Positions 15,430-24,431 of a DNA stretch of 64,000 bases are shown here, one piece after another. The notes below the pieces were generated by a model that did no database searches, had not been told where the DNA came from, and worked only from the letters and a program-made list of their open reading frames with translations. Positions within the stretch are counted from its first letter, which is position 1; the number at the start of each line of letters is the position of its first letter. Source of the stretch: Prevotella vespertina (GTDB lineage: Bacteria > Bacteroidota > Bacteroidia > Bacteroidales > Bacteroidaceae); the NCBI RefSeq assembly GCF_009728485.1, contig NZ_VVIQ01000008.1, positions 1-64,000 of the forward strand, read 5' to 3'. The position numbers were made by a program, and so were the translations under genes.

Positions 15430-17211
15430 ATGGATCATATAAGAAATTTCTGCATTATTGCCCACATTGACCATGGTAAATCAACTTTGGCCGATCGTCT
15501 TCTTGAATACACCCAAACTATCAAGATTACTGAAGGGCAGATGCTTGACGACATGGATTTGGAGCGTGAGCGTGGCATCACGATTAAGAGTCATGCCATT
15601 CAAATGGAATATACTTTCAATAAGGAAAAATATGTATTAAACCTTATTGATACTCCAGGACACGTTGACTTCTCTTATGAAGTATCACGTAGTATTGCTG
15701 CTTGCGAAGGGGCTTTACTCATTGTTGATGCGACTCAGGGTGTACAGGCTCAGACAATATCAAATCTTTATATGGCCATCGATCATAATCTAGAGATTAT
15801 CCCTGTCATCAATAAGATTGATATGCCTAACGCAATGCCAGAAGAAGTTGAAGATGAGATTGTCGACTTGATTGGTTGTGATCCTGAAGATATTATTAGG
15901 GCAAGCGGAAAGACTGGTGAAGGCGTTTCTGAGATACTTGAGGCAATTATTAAACGTATCCCATCTCCCAAAGGTGATATTAATGCCCCTCTACAAGCTC
16001 TTATCTTTGACTCTATTTTCAACTCCTTCCGTGGTATTATTACCCTTTGCAAGGTCGACAATGGTGTCATAAAGAAAGGCGATAAAGTAAAGTTCGTTCA
16101 AACAGGGATGGAATATACTGCTGACGAAGTGGGTGTATTGAAAATGGATATGGTACCCACCAAACAACTTTCGACAGGTGAAGTGGGGTATATTATATCT
16201 GGCATAAAAAATGCAACGGAGGTAAAGGTCGGTGACACTGTTACTCACATTGATGCTCCTTGCAAGCATGCTATCGAGGGATTCCAAGAAGTAAAGCCAA
16301 TGGTTTTTGCTGGTGTCTACCCTATTGATCCAAATGATTACGAGAATCTTCGTGCCTCTCTAGAGAAATTACAACTTAACGACGCTTCACTTACATTCCA
16401 ACCAGAAAGCTCACAGGCTCTAGGATTTGGATTCCGTTGTGGATTCCTCGGTCTATTACACATGGAGATTGTGCAGGAACGATTAGATCGTGAATTTAAT
16501 ATGGACGTAATTACCACAGTTCCGAATGTTAGCTACATGGTTTATGACAAGCAGGGCAACGAGAAGGAAGTTCATAATCCTTCTGGTTTGCCAGATCAAA
16601 CAATGATCGATCATATTGAAGAACCTTTTATAAAGGCTTCTATCATCACTTCAAGTGACTATATTGGTCCTATCATGACTTTGTGCCTTGATAAACGTGG
16701 TGAATTAGTAAGTCAGAACTATGTAAGTGGTAATCGTCTTGAACTGATCTTCATGATTCCTCTTGGTGAGATTGTGATTGATTTTTATGACAAATTAAAG
16801 AGTATTTCAAAAGGTTATGCCTCGTTTGATTATCATATAGATTCTTTCCGCCCATCCAAACTAGCAAAGCTTGATATCTTGTTAAATGGAGAGCCTGTAG
16901 ATGCTCTTTCTACATTAACACACGAGAGTAACGCAGTCACATTCGGGAGAAGAATGTGTGAGAAACTAAAGGATTTGATTCCTCGCCAGCAGTTCGACAT
17001 TGCAATACAAGCTGCTATCGGGGCTAAGATTGTCGCAAGAGAGACTGTTAAGCAGGTACGAAAGGACGTTACCGCTAAATGTTATGGAGGCGATATTAGC
17101 CGTAAGCGCAAACTTTTGGAGAAACAGAAGAAAGGTAAGAAACGTATGAAACAGATTGGGAATGTACAGGTTCCACAAAAAGCATTCCTTGCTGTATTGA
17201 AATTAGACTAA
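15430..17211 (+). CDS. lepA: Elongation factor 4 (LepA)
   Basis: A 593-residue translational GTPase that acts on stalled or initiating ribosomes. G1 motif AHIDHGKST is at residues 11-19, G2/G3 include RERGITIKS and DTPGHVDF, and G4 is NKID. EF-G-like domains II, III and V follow, and the LepA-specific C-terminal domain carries the basic end [24 protein letters not shown]. Length is standard. The Crp/Fnr gene follows after 28 bp and may be co-transcribed. Confidence 0.97.
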   Translation: MDHIRNFCIIAHIDHGKSTLADRLLEYTQTIKITEGQMLDDMDLERERGITIKSHAIQMEYTFNKEKYVLNLIDTPGHVDFSYEVSRSIAACEGALLIVDATQGVQAQTISNLYMAIDHNLEIIPVINKIDMPNAMPEEVEDEIVDLIGCDPEDIIRASGKTGEGVSEILEAIIKRIPSPKGDINAPLQALIFDSIFNSFRGIITLCKVDNGVIKKGDKVKFVQTGMEYTADEVGVLKMDMVPTKQLSTGEVGYIISGIKNATEVKVGDTVTHIDAPCKHAIEGFQEVKPMVFAGVYPIDPNDYENLRASLEKLQLNDASLTFQPESSQALGFGFRCGFLGLLHMEIVQERLDREFNMDVITTVPNVSYMVYDKQGNEKEVHNPSGLPDQTMIDHIEEPFIKASIITSSDYIGPIMTLCLDKRGELVSQNYVSGNRLELIFMIPLGEIVIDFYDKLKSISKGYASFDYHIDSFRPSKLAKLDILLNGEPVDALSTLTHESNAVTFGRRMCEKLKDLIPRQQFDIAIQAAIGAKIVARETVKQVRKDVTAKCYGGDISRKRKLLEKQKKGKKRMKQIGNVQVPQKAFLAVLKLD

Positions 17212-17239
17212 AGGATAAGAAAAAGAAAGGATAGGAAAA

Positions 17240-17839
17240 ATGAAAGAATTAGCAAATGATACTAGAGATATTGCACGTGAATTAGCACGCAAATATAGTA
17301 CTATGACTCACGAGGAATTAGATGTCCTCGAGAGTATCCTAGTACCAATGAAATTCAGCAAAGGGCAGATGATTCTCAATGAAGGAGAAGTATGCAAGCA
17401 CTTTTATTATATAGAAAAAGGACTTGTACGTCAGTTCTATTTTAAGAATGGTAAAGAGATAACAGAGCACCTTGGAGAAGATCATGGTGTTATAATGTGT
17501 ATCGAAAGTCTCTTTCAAGAAGAACCAACGAAATTACAGGTGGAGGCATTGGAACCAACACTTATTTATGCTCTCCCTAAACAGAGACTAGAACAAGTAG
17601 CTTTGCATAATGTAAACATACAGATTCTATATCGTAAAATCCTTGAAGAGAGTCTAATCATTTCACAGATACACGCAGACCTTGTTCGATTTGAAACTGC
17701 ACAAGCTCGATACAAGAGAATGTGCAAATTAAATCCACAAGTCGTACTTCGAGCACCACTCGTTTACATTGCAAGTTACTTGCAGATGACACCAGAGACA
17801 CTAAGCCGTGTACGTTCGTCTACACTGCTCGATGATTAA
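17240..17839 (+). CDS. Crp/Fnr-family regulator
   Basis: A 199-residue protein with a cyclic-nucleotide-binding-type jelly roll at about 25-125 (MILNEGEVCKHFYYIEKGLVRQFYFKNGKEITEHL). A reduced C-terminal winged helix includes PLVYIASYLQMTPETLSRVRS (about 170-192), which matches the Crp recognition helix. Such orphan Crp-like regulators are common in Bacteroidota; the ligand and targets cannot be read from the sequence. It sits 28 bp after lepA. Confidence 0.85.
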   Translation: MKELANDTRDIARELARKYSTMTHEELDVLESILVPMKFSKGQMILNEGEVCKHFYYIEKGLVRQFYFKNGKEITEHLGEDHGVIMCIESLFQEEPTKLQVEALEPTLIYALPKQRLEQVALHNVNIQILYRKILEESLIISQIHADLVRFETAQARYKRMCKLNPQVVLRAPLVYIASYLQMTPETLSRVRSSTLLDD

Positions 17840-17940
17840 ACGAGCTTTATTACAAAGTAGATAGAATATTAGTTTTTGTCATGTCGTAAATTAAATCTTA
17901 TAACAATAGATTCATAATTTACAGCATGACAAAAATCGTT

Positions 17941-18588
17941 TTAGAGCTTAGACAGTATATCATGTGGGGTCTCCACAAACAAGGTTGCACCATGTTCTAT
18001 CAAGAATTCTTTATCTCGGAAGCCCCAAAGAACACTAATACAAGGCAATCCACTATTCTTTGCCGTCATAACATCCACATCGCTATCACCGATATAAACC
18101 GCCCCGTCTTTAGATGCACCTAACTGACGAAGTGCTTCGAGAACTGTATCAGGAGCTGGTTTCTTGCGAATATTCTCCCGTTCCCCAATAGCTACTTCTA
18201 TCGTGTCAGCAAAGAAATGATGAGCAAGATCCTGTGTCGCTGCATAAAACTTATTACTTACTATAGCAAGTTTCTTTCCACGCCGTTTTAACTCTGCAAG
18301 AAGTTCCAATACACCATCATAAGGATGAGTCCTATCCAGATTGTGCTTCAAATAGTGCTCACGAAACTTTGCATACACTTCTTCAAAGCGAGGATTTTGC
18401 TGACCATCAGGAATAGCACGCTCCATCAGAAGTTTAACCCCATTACCAACAAACATACGAACCTCTTCCAATGTTCTTTCAGGCATTCCTGCCCATCGCA
18501 ATGCATAATTCGTACTTGCTGCTAAATCCTCTAAACTACTTAACAGCGTCCCATCTAAATCGAAAATATAAGTATCAAAATCCTTCAT
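17941..18588 (-). CDS. gph: HAD-family phosphatase, phosphoglycolate phosphatase-like
   Basis: A 215-residue haloacid dehalogenase hydrolase. Motif I FDLDGTLL is at residues 9-16 (nucleophile Asp10), motif II is IVSNK, and motif III/IV YIGDSDVDVMTAKNSG. The alpha-helical cap (SLEDLAASTNYAL, FVGNGVKLLMERA) is the Gph-type subclass. The frame opens 8 codons earlier, but that start would overlap the -7 box at 18610-18617, so the internal ATG is chosen. The substrate may be 2-phosphoglycolate or a related phosphate ester. Confidence 0.85.
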   Translation of the reverse strand: MKDFDTYIFDLDGTLLSSLEDLAASTNYALRWAGMPERTLEEVRMFVGNGVKLLMERAIPDGQQNPRFEEVYAKFREHYLKHNLDRTHPYDGVLELLAELKRRGKKLAIVSNKFYAATQDLAHHFFADTIEVAIGERENIRKKPAPDTVLEALRQLGASKDGAVYIGDSDVDVMTAKNSGLPCISVLWGFRDKEFLIEHGATLFVETPHDILSKL

Positions 18589-18609
18589 TATCCCTTGTTT
18601 TACGATGGA

Positions 18610-18617
18610 CAAAATTA
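18610..18617 (-). promoter_or_regulatory. gph -7 box
   Basis: TAATTTTG on the minus strand, 21 bp before the chosen ATG. It excludes the earlier in-frame start. Confidence 0.5.
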
Positions 18618-18713
18618 CGCAATAATAGAGAAAACAGACTATCTTTTCTCTTAAATTTCAAAAAAAGTATCGATCTATATCACATACAACAACACTTTTA
18701 ATGGAGAATTATG

Positions 18714-18721
18714 TAACTTTG
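18714..18721 (+). promoter_or_regulatory. mltG -7 box
   Basis: TAACTTTG followed by C, 27 bp before the mltG ATG. Confidence 0.65.
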
Positions 18722-18748
18722 CAACATTGATAAATTAAGCATAACAAG

Positions 18749-19783
18749 ATGGCAAACAAATCGAAGAATAACAAGAAATCGAAAAAGAAATTGGTACTCA
18801 CAACTATTGCTGTTGTACTAATCGGTATCATTTACTTTCTTTTCTTTGCAGGAATGTCGCGAACAGGGAAAGAGCAATATATTCTGATTGATCAGAATGA
18901 TAACGCTGATTCTGTCTACACTAAGCTGCAACCACTCTCTACTCCACAAGCCTTTTGGGTATTCAAACAGTTAGCTAAAATCACTGGCTATGGTGATAAT
19001 ATCCGTACAGGTAGGTTCGCTGTAGGTTCAGCTGGTTCACTTCAAACATTCAGACATATAAGAAACGGCTTGCAAGCTCCTGTCAAACTAACTATTAAAC
19101 CAGTTAGAACGCTTAATGACTTAGCTAAAGAGATAAGCAGTAAAATGATGTTTACACGCAGTGAACTACTTGCACGACTAACCTCACCTACCACATGTAA
19201 GAAATATGGATTCACACCAGAAACAATTCCTGCAATGTTTATCCCAAACACATACGACTTCTATTGGGACACATCAGTAGACAAGTTTCTAGACAAGATG
19301 TCTGAAGAAAATAAAAAGTTCTGGACATTTGAACGGAAAGAAAAAGCGAAAGCCGCAGGTCTAACGCAGAGCGAAGTAATTACACTCGCAAGTATCGTTG
19401 ACGAAGAGACATCAAATGTTGCAGAAATGCCAAAAATCGCTGGTATGTATATCAATCGTCTGCACATCAATATGCCACTACAAGCTGACCCAACAATAAA
19501 GTTTGCCACTAAAAACTTTACGGCACATCGCATATACCAAAAGTGGCTTACCATTGATAATCCCTACAACACATATAAGTATCGTGGCTTACCACCTGGC
19601 CCAATCCGCATACCTTCTGTTGCAGCCATTGACGCTGTTTTGAATTATGTACATCATGACTACATTTATATGTGTGCAAAAGAAGACTTTAGTGGAACGC
19701 ATAACTTTGCAAAGACTTATCAAGAGCATCAAGAGAATGCTGCAAAATATGCCAAAGCTCTCAATGAGCGTGGAATAAAATAA
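18749..19783 (+). CDS. mltG: Endolytic murein transglycosylase MltG
   Basis: A 344-residue inner-membrane enzyme that cuts nascent glycan strands and so sets their length. Residues 1-15 are basic, and a membrane helix spans about 16-36 (LVLTTIAVVLIGIIYFLFFAG). The YceG domain follows, with the catalytic Glu in ASIVDEETS and the conserved tail MPLQADPTIKFA, YNTYKYRGLPPGPI. Length is normal. A single-gene unit with its own promoter and a good terminator at 19811-19851. Confidence 0.95.
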   Translation: MANKSKNNKKSKKKLVLTTIAVVLIGIIYFLFFAGMSRTGKEQYILIDQNDNADSVYTKLQPLSTPQAFWVFKQLAKITGYGDNIRTGRFAVGSAGSLQTFRHIRNGLQAPVKLTIKPVRTLNDLAKEISSKMMFTRSELLARLTSPTTCKKYGFTPETIPAMFIPNTYDFYWDTSVDKFLDKMSEENKKFWTFERKEKAKAAGLTQSEVITLASIVDEETSNVAEMPKIAGMYINRLHINMPLQADPTIKFATKNFTAHRIYQKWLTIDNPYNTYKYRGLPPGPIRIPSVAAIDAVLNYVHHDYIYMCAKEDFSGTHNFAKTYQEHQENAAKYAKALNERGIK

Positions 19784-19810
19784 CGCAACAATTAGCTATA
19801 CATAATTTCA

Positions 19811-19851
19811 ACTTCTGAAATGCCAGCTATCTGGTTTTTCAGAAGTTTTTT
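19811..19851 (+). terminator. mltG terminator
   Basis: Outer stem ACTTCTGAAA / TTTCAGAAGT with an inner CCAG-ctat-CTGG stem, followed by a T run. Confidence 0.9.
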
Positions 19852-19902
19852 AATTCCCTAGTATAAGCTTTCATACACAAATAGAGATACACCTTGAATC
19901 CC

Positions 19903-19990
19903 GTGTATGACAATATATACTTTCGTCATTGACAATATATACTTTCGTGCCCCACAAGATGTACTTTCGTGCCCCACGAAATGTACTTTC
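19903..19990. repeat. Tandem array C: four 22-bp units
   Basis: Units start at 19903, 19925, 19947 and 19969. All end in TACTTTC(GT). The first two share GACAATATATACTTTC and the last two share GTGCCCCAC. TAC is at the same place in every unit. Confidence 0.93.
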
Positions 19991-20079
19991 GTCAAAGGCA
20001 ATCGAAAATGAAGAAGAAGATGCAGGTTGATGGGCTTTTATATTCTTGAACTCTATCAACTAAGAAGCACATAAAATTC

Positions 20080-20123
20080 TTCGCGAAGAAAATTGAAATT
20101 GTTCGCGAAGAATATTAACCCCA
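20080..20123. repeat. Two 22-bp units with TTCGCGAA
   Basis: TTCGCGAAGAA recurs at 20080 and 20102, exactly 22 bp apart; the 8-bp core is a perfect palindrome. It lies about 90 bp from array C and has the same period but a different unit. Confidence 0.6.
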
Positions 20124-20352
20124 TCTTAATTCATTATATAAATTCCTGATTCAGGTTGATAACCTTGGATAATTATCCTTAGTAAAAGTTGGCTTATACA
20201 AACACTAAAACTAATAATAGTCAATCTGTCACTAACTATCCACAATCATTCTAATTGTGAAGTCTTAACCTATCAAAGAATAAGAGAGAACAAAAGGTTA
20301 AAGCACAATGAATTTTAACCGAGAAATAATGAATAGAAGGACATGGCAAAAG

Positions 20353-20395
20353 AAAAAGGGAAGTCGTAAAATCATCTTTTACATCTTCCCTTTTT
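20353..20395. terminator. Long A/T-flanked hairpin
   Basis: A 19-bp arm at 20353-20371 pairs with 20377-20395 (two mismatches, 5-nt loop). A runs and T runs on its two sides make it usable as a terminator in either direction. It may end transcription from the FISUMP remnant side. Confidence 0.65.
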
Positions 20396-20527
20396 ACTTA
20401 TATTCTTTTCTTAGTCCCCCTTCTTTCAACTCCCCACTACGTGCATATCCACAAGGATATTGTTTTGTCTGCTCTCCTCCCTGCGTGGGAAGGAGTTGGG
20501 AAAGAGTCTGTTGGGTGACCTTCTATA

Positions 20528-20752
20528 TTACTGTCCTACATAAATTGGACGGATGCTATACATGAAATACTTAGCAAGCATTGCCGAACTTGTCTTTCCA
20601 GGAGATACCTCTATATGGGCACCGTTTGTCATATATTGAGGTTGGAAGGCACTTGCCTGTGTTCTATTAGGATTACTTGTAGAAGTCCAGTAACCACCTT
20701 GGCTTCCTACCTTCTCAAGGTAACCATTATAATCACCATATACACCTGCCAT
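20528..20752 (-). pseudogene. 3' remnant of a FISUMP-type gene
   Basis: A 74-codon frame reads MAGVYGDYNGYLEKVGSQGG, then YWTSTSNPNR..., and ends SIRPIYVGQ, the usual C-terminal third of a FISUMP-domain lipoprotein. The frame continues upstream as IRLFFP before ATG, so PMAG is an internal FISUMP motif and not a true N-terminus. It runs into a TGA about 40 bp further up. No signal peptide or N-terminal domains remain. It is best read as a decayed gene end, or a silent cassette that could recombine with other FISUMP genes (speculative). Confidence 0.75.
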
Positions 20753-20847
20753 TGGGAAGAATAGTCTTATCGTTAAAATAATTAATCAGTTACACTTTTA
20801 ACTATAAAATAACATTTCAAAATGGTTACTTGCTTGCACAACATGTT

Positions 20848-22107
20848 CTATACACTCTCAAACAATAGCCAAATATTCAATAATGTAACAATGCCTGCCA
20901 ATGAATACAAGAAGATCATATTGATTTTGCTGTTAGCATATTTACCCATGACACGCTTAGAAGATGTTAAGCCCACTTGCAAGAAAACAGTAAAAGGAAG
21001 TTGCACTGATAGGAACATCTGCGAGATGATTAAACCTTTAAAAGGATCGCCAATAAAGAATATGATCAAAAGAGCTACGCCTAACGACAAAACGATTCCT
21101 AAGATAGAGTGTGTATCTTTTGCATTATATGACTCACCAAACAAGCCAGAAAAGATACTACCTGCTGCCATTCCACTTGTAATTGTGCTAGAGATTCCAG
21201 CCAATAACAAGGCTATAGCAAAGATATTTGCTGCATTATTACCTAATAGGGGCTGTAACATTGCTTGTGCTTGAGAGAGTTCTTCTACATGCTGACCATG
21301 TGAAAAGAAGGTTGTCGCCGCTAATAGAATCATAGCAGAATTGATTGCCCAACCTATTATCATCGAAAATAAGGTGTCAATAAACTCATACTTTAACATG
21401 TGCTGAATGCGCTCGTCACCTTTTAAATGTATCTCACGGCTCTGAACAATCTCGGAATGGAGAAAAAGATTATGAGGCATTACAACGGCTCCCAATACGC
21501 TCATAATAATCAAGAGGGAACCTTGAGGAACAGTGGGCACAAAAGCTCCTTCGATTGCTGACGGCCAATGAATATCAACCAAGAACAACTCATATATAAA
21601 CGAAAGTCCAATCATTGATACAAAACCAATAATGGCACGTTCCATCTTCTTGTAGCTATTTGTAAAGAGCATGATAAGAACAGCCACAGTAGTAAGTACG
21701 GAACCTGTTGGAATACTCATCCCGAATAACATCTGCAAAGCAATTGCTCCACCTAGTATTTCGGCAAGCGATGTCGATATACTAGCAAGAATCGCACTAA
21801 TAATTATAGGTCGCCCCACCCATTTTGGAGCATACTTCACAGCAGCTTCGCTCAAACATAAACCCGTCACAATTCCCAAGTGCGCAACATTATGCTGTAA
21901 TGCTATCAACATAATAGTTGATAAGGTTACAACCCACAATAAGGCATAACCATATTCCGATCCTGCTGCAAAGTTACTTGCCCAATTTCCTGGATCAATA
22001 AATCCAACAGTAACTAATAGCCCAGGTCCTATATATTTAAAAATATCCAAGGCACCCAATACATGTGGGTGATCCTTTCGCCTCAAGTCCTTAAAAAAAT
22101 TCTTCAT
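20848..22107 (-). CDS. mntH: Nramp-family divalent metal transporter
   Basis: A 419-residue, 11-helix proton-coupled metal importer, probably for Mn2+ or Fe2+. The metal site motif DPGN is at residues 38-41 in TM1 (VGFIDPGNWASNFAAG), and MPHNLFLHS in TM6 supplies the second half-site. Helices fill the rest evenly. Length is normal for MntH. The -7 box is at 22125-22132, 18 bp before the ATG. No metalloregulator site was identified. Confidence 0.93.
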   Translation of the reverse strand: MKNFFKDLRRKDHPHVLGALDIFKYIGPGLLVTVGFIDPGNWASNFAAGSEYGYALLWVVTLSTIMLIALQHNVAHLGIVTGLCLSEAAVKYAPKWVGRPIIISAILASISTSLAEILGGAIALQMLFGMSIPTGSVLTTVAVLIMLFTNSYKKMERAIIGFVSMIGLSFIYELFLVDIHWPSAIEGAFVPTVPQGSLLIIMSVLGAVVMPHNLFLHSEIVQSREIHLKGDERIQHMLKYEFIDTLFSMIIGWAINSAMILLAATTFFSHGQHVEELSQAQAMLQPLLGNNAANIFAIALLLAGISSTITSGMAAGSIFSGLFGESYNAKDTHSILGIVLSLGVALLIIFFIGDPFKGLIISQMFLSVQLPFTVFLQVGLTSSKRVMGKYANSKINMIFLYSLAGIVTLLNIWLLFESV

Positions 22108-22124
22108 AATTAATAAGTTTCTTG

Positions 22125-22132
22125 CAAAGTTA
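22125..22132 (-). promoter_or_regulatory. mntH -7 box
   Basis: TAACTTTG followed by C on the minus strand, 18 bp before the mntH ATG. Confidence 0.65.
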
Positions 22133-22330
22133 CATTATCTATACGAGAAAACACAACTTACGAGAAAAGATTTCTTTTTAAATTACACGTAACATACATA
22201 TAATAAAGAACTTTCCCACTATAAACAATCAAAAACATCATTTTTGATAAAAGAATTTCTTAGTAATCATCTATGCTTATTAAACTGAGAAACCATCATT
22301 TCATACAAAGAACTATCACCTTTAGAACAA

Positions 22331-22372
22331 TGATAAAATAAAAATGCCTAACGCTTCACAGCGACAGGCATT
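22331..22372 (-). terminator. Terminator of predicted small RNA
   Basis: Stem AATGCCT / AGGCATT (22366-22372 with 22343-22349) with an inner CGCT-AGCG stem, followed on the minus strand by TTTTATTTTAT. Confidence 0.75.
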
Positions 22373-22426
22373 CAATCTCAATAGGTATTAGTTTCTTTAA
22401 GGTAAAAAGATTGTATTCAGGATAAC
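22331..22426 (-). ncRNA. Predicted stand-alone small RNA
   Basis: On the minus strand a complete promoter (-33 TTTG at 22460-22463, 20-nt gap, -7 TATCTTTG at 22432-22439) is followed, with no open gene, by a strong terminator at 22372-22343 and a T-rich run. The implied transcript is about 90-95 nt. The 5' part is AT-rich and mostly unstructured; the 3' hairpin is AATGCCT/AGGCATT with an inner CGCT/AGCG stem. A seven-codon frame begins inside the hairpin and is probably fortuitous. The target is unknown. It is divergent from glnS and upstream of mntH. Confidence 0.55.
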
Positions 22427-22431
22427 GATTG

Positions 22432-22463
22432 CAAAGATAAGGTATTTTTTTTTCTCCCGCAAA
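22432..22463 (-). promoter_or_regulatory. Complete -33/-7 promoter
   Basis: TTTG (22460-22463) and TATCTTTG (22432-22439) on the minus strand, separated by 20 nt. This is the consensus arrangement for the Bacteroidota housekeeping sigma factor. Confidence 0.7.
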
Positions 22464-22663
22464 CTTTTCCACAACTATTTTTATTATAAAATATTATTTT
22501 TTTTATTACATATCAGATAATTAACACAAGGTTTTAATAATTTTCTATATACAATCAAAGAGCATAACGACAAAATGGACATTTGTATCGAACAATATAA
22601 ATAAATGCTTATTTCAACTTTATTAAATTCTAGGAAACATTATCATAAACGAGAAAAAATAAG

Positions 22664-22671
22664 TAACTTTG
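22664..22671 (+). promoter_or_regulatory. glnS -7 box
   Basis: TAACTTTG followed by C, 23 bp before the glnS ATG. Confidence 0.65.
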
Positions 22672-22694
22672 CAACTAAATAATAAACAAGAAAT

Positions 22695-24413
22695 ATGACT
22701 ACGATAGAGAATAACACCAATGAAGAGAAGCGAAGTTTAAGCTTTGTAGAACAACTGGTAGAGGAAGATCTTGCAGACGGTAAGAACGGAGGACGCATTC
22801 AAACACGTTTCCCACCTGAGCCAAATGGTTATCTCCACATAGGACACGCAAAAGCTATTTGCATGGATTTTGGTGTTGCAGAGCATTATAACGGCGTTTG
22901 CAATCTACGTTTTGATGATACCAATCCAAGTAAAGAGAATAATGAATATGTAGAGAATATCCTCAATGATATTAGTTGGCTTGGATTCAAGTGGGGCAAT
23001 ATCTATTATGCAAGTGACTACTTTGAGAAACTTTGGGACTTTGCTATCTGGATGATAAAAAAAGGTTTAGCATACGTAGACGAACAAACAGCTGAGCAGA
23101 TTGCAGAACAGAAGGGAACGCCTACTACTCCAGGAACAGCATCTCCTTATCGAGATCGCCCAATTGAGGAGAATCTTGCCCTATTCGAAAAGATGAATAC
23201 CTCAGAAGCTGTAGAAGGAAGTATGGTGTTACGTGCTAAGTTAGATATGGCTAATCCTAACATGCACTTCCGCGATCCTATCATCTATCGAATCATTCAG
23301 ATACCACATCACAGAACTGGTACAAAGTGGCATTGTTATCCAATGTATGATTTTGCACATGGTCAGAGTGATTACTTTGAAGGTGTCACCCACTCTATCT
23401 GTACACTCGAGTTTGTACCACATCGCCCACTCTATGATAAGTTTGTTGACTTCCTCAAAGAATGTGACGGAACAGCAGACAATCTACATGACAATCGTCC
23501 AAGGCAGATTGAGTTTAACCGCTTAAACCTTACATATACAGTAATGTCTAAGCGCAAACTCCATACACTTGTAGACGAACATCTCGTTAATGGTTGGGAC
23601 GATCCCCGTATGCCTACCCTATGTGGTATGCGCCGTCGTGGTTATTCTCCAGAATCAATCCGCAACTTCATTGACTCTATTGGTTATACAAAGTTTGATG
23701 CGCTCAATGACGTTGCTTTATTGGAAGCGGCTGTACGTGATGATTTAAATAAGAAAGCTACACGTGTTAGTGCTGTTCTTGATCCTGTTAAACTTGTCAT
23801 TACCAACTATCCAGAAGATAAGACAGAGGAGATGGAGGCTATAAACAATCCAGAGAATGAGGCAGATGGTAAACATACTATCACATTCTCAAAGAATCTT
23901 TGGATTGAGCGTGCAGACTTCATGGAAGATGCTCCTAAGAAGTTCTTCCGTATGACCCCTGGTAAGGAAGTACGTTTAAAGAACGCTTATATTATTAAAT
24001 GTACAGGTTGTACAAAGGATGCCGAAGGTAATATCATTGAGATTCAGGCAGAATATGATGAGAACAGCAAGAGCGGTATGCCTGGTTCTGATCGTAAAGT
24101 AAAGGGAACTCTCCATTGGGTAAGCGCAGACCACTGCTTAAAGGCTGAGGTTCGTGAGTACGATCGTCTCTTCAATGTAGAGAATCCATCTGCTGATGAG
24201 CGTGACTTCCGCGAATTAATAAATCCTCAAAGCCTATCAGTACGCACTGAATGCTATGTAGAAAAGTTCCTTGCAGAGAAGAAACCAGGAGATTATCTCC
24301 AGTTCCAACGCACAGGTTACTTTATGCTTGATCCAGATTCTACTACAGACCATCTTGTATTCAACAAGACTGTAGGGCTAAAAGATACCTGGACCAAGAA
24401 GGCAAAAGCATAA
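22695..24413 (+). CDS. glnS: Glutamine-tRNA ligase
   Basis: A 572-residue class Ib synthetase that charges tRNA-Gln directly. HIGH is at residues 48-51 in FPPEPNGYLHIGH, and the KMSKS equivalent MSKRK is at 284-288. The C-terminal anticodon-binding beta-barrels are present. The context FPPEPNGYLHIGHAK and the long beta-barrel C-half separate GlnRS from GluRS. Its presence implies direct glutaminylation rather than only the amidotransferase route. The TPR gene follows after 18 bp. Confidence 0.96.
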   Translation: MTTIENNTNEEKRSLSFVEQLVEEDLADGKNGGRIQTRFPPEPNGYLHIGHAKAICMDFGVAEHYNGVCNLRFDDTNPSKENNEYVENILNDISWLGFKWGNIYYASDYFEKLWDFAIWMIKKGLAYVDEQTAEQIAEQKGTPTTPGTASPYRDRPIEENLALFEKMNTSEAVEGSMVLRAKLDMANPNMHFRDPIIYRIIQIPHHRTGTKWHCYPMYDFAHGQSDYFEGVTHSICTLEFVPHRPLYDKFVDFLKECDGTADNLHDNRPRQIEFNRLNLTYTVMSKRKLHTLVDEHLVNGWDDPRMPTLCGMRRRGYSPESIRNFIDSIGYTKFDALNDVALLEAAVRDDLNKKATRVSAVLDPVKLVITNYPEDKTEEMEAINNPENEADGKHTITFSKNLWIERADFMEDAPKKFFRMTPGKEVRLKNAYIIKCTGCTKDAEGNIIEIQAEYDENSKSGMPGSDRKVKGTLHWVSADHCLKAEVREYDRLFNVENPSADERDFRELINPQSLSVRTECYVEKFLAEKKPGDYLQFQRTGYFMLDPDSTTDHLVFNKTVGLKDTWTKKAKA

Positions 24414-24431
24414 CACTCATTAGAAAACAAC

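Larger units (their letters stand above)
19784..20527. other. 744-bp intergenic stretch with repeat array C
   Basis: Between convergent mltG and a FISUMP remnant. It holds the mltG terminator, array C, two 22-bp units with TTCGCGAA, and a long hairpin at 20353-20395. An 85-codon frame at 20308-20565 overlaps this hairpin and is not credible as a gene. Confidence 0.6.
22108..22694. other. 587-bp intergenic stretch between divergent genes
   Basis: Holds the mntH promoter, a predicted small RNA on the minus strand with its own promoter and terminator, and the glnS promoter. The remainder is AT-rich without visible structure. Confidence 0.6.

Noticed and set aside
20308..20565. 85-codon frame on the plus strand
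   Set aside because: It crosses the 43-bp hairpin and the FISUMP remnant on the other strand, and its composition is not protein-like.
22343..22372. Seven-codon peptide (MPVAVKR) starting in the sRNA hairpin
   Set aside because: The start codon is buried in the terminator stem, so it is probably fortuitous.
22472..22640. tRNA gene or riboswitch in the AT-rich gap before glnS
   Set aside because: No cloverleaf, T-loop GGTTC motif or recognised aptamer pattern could be found.
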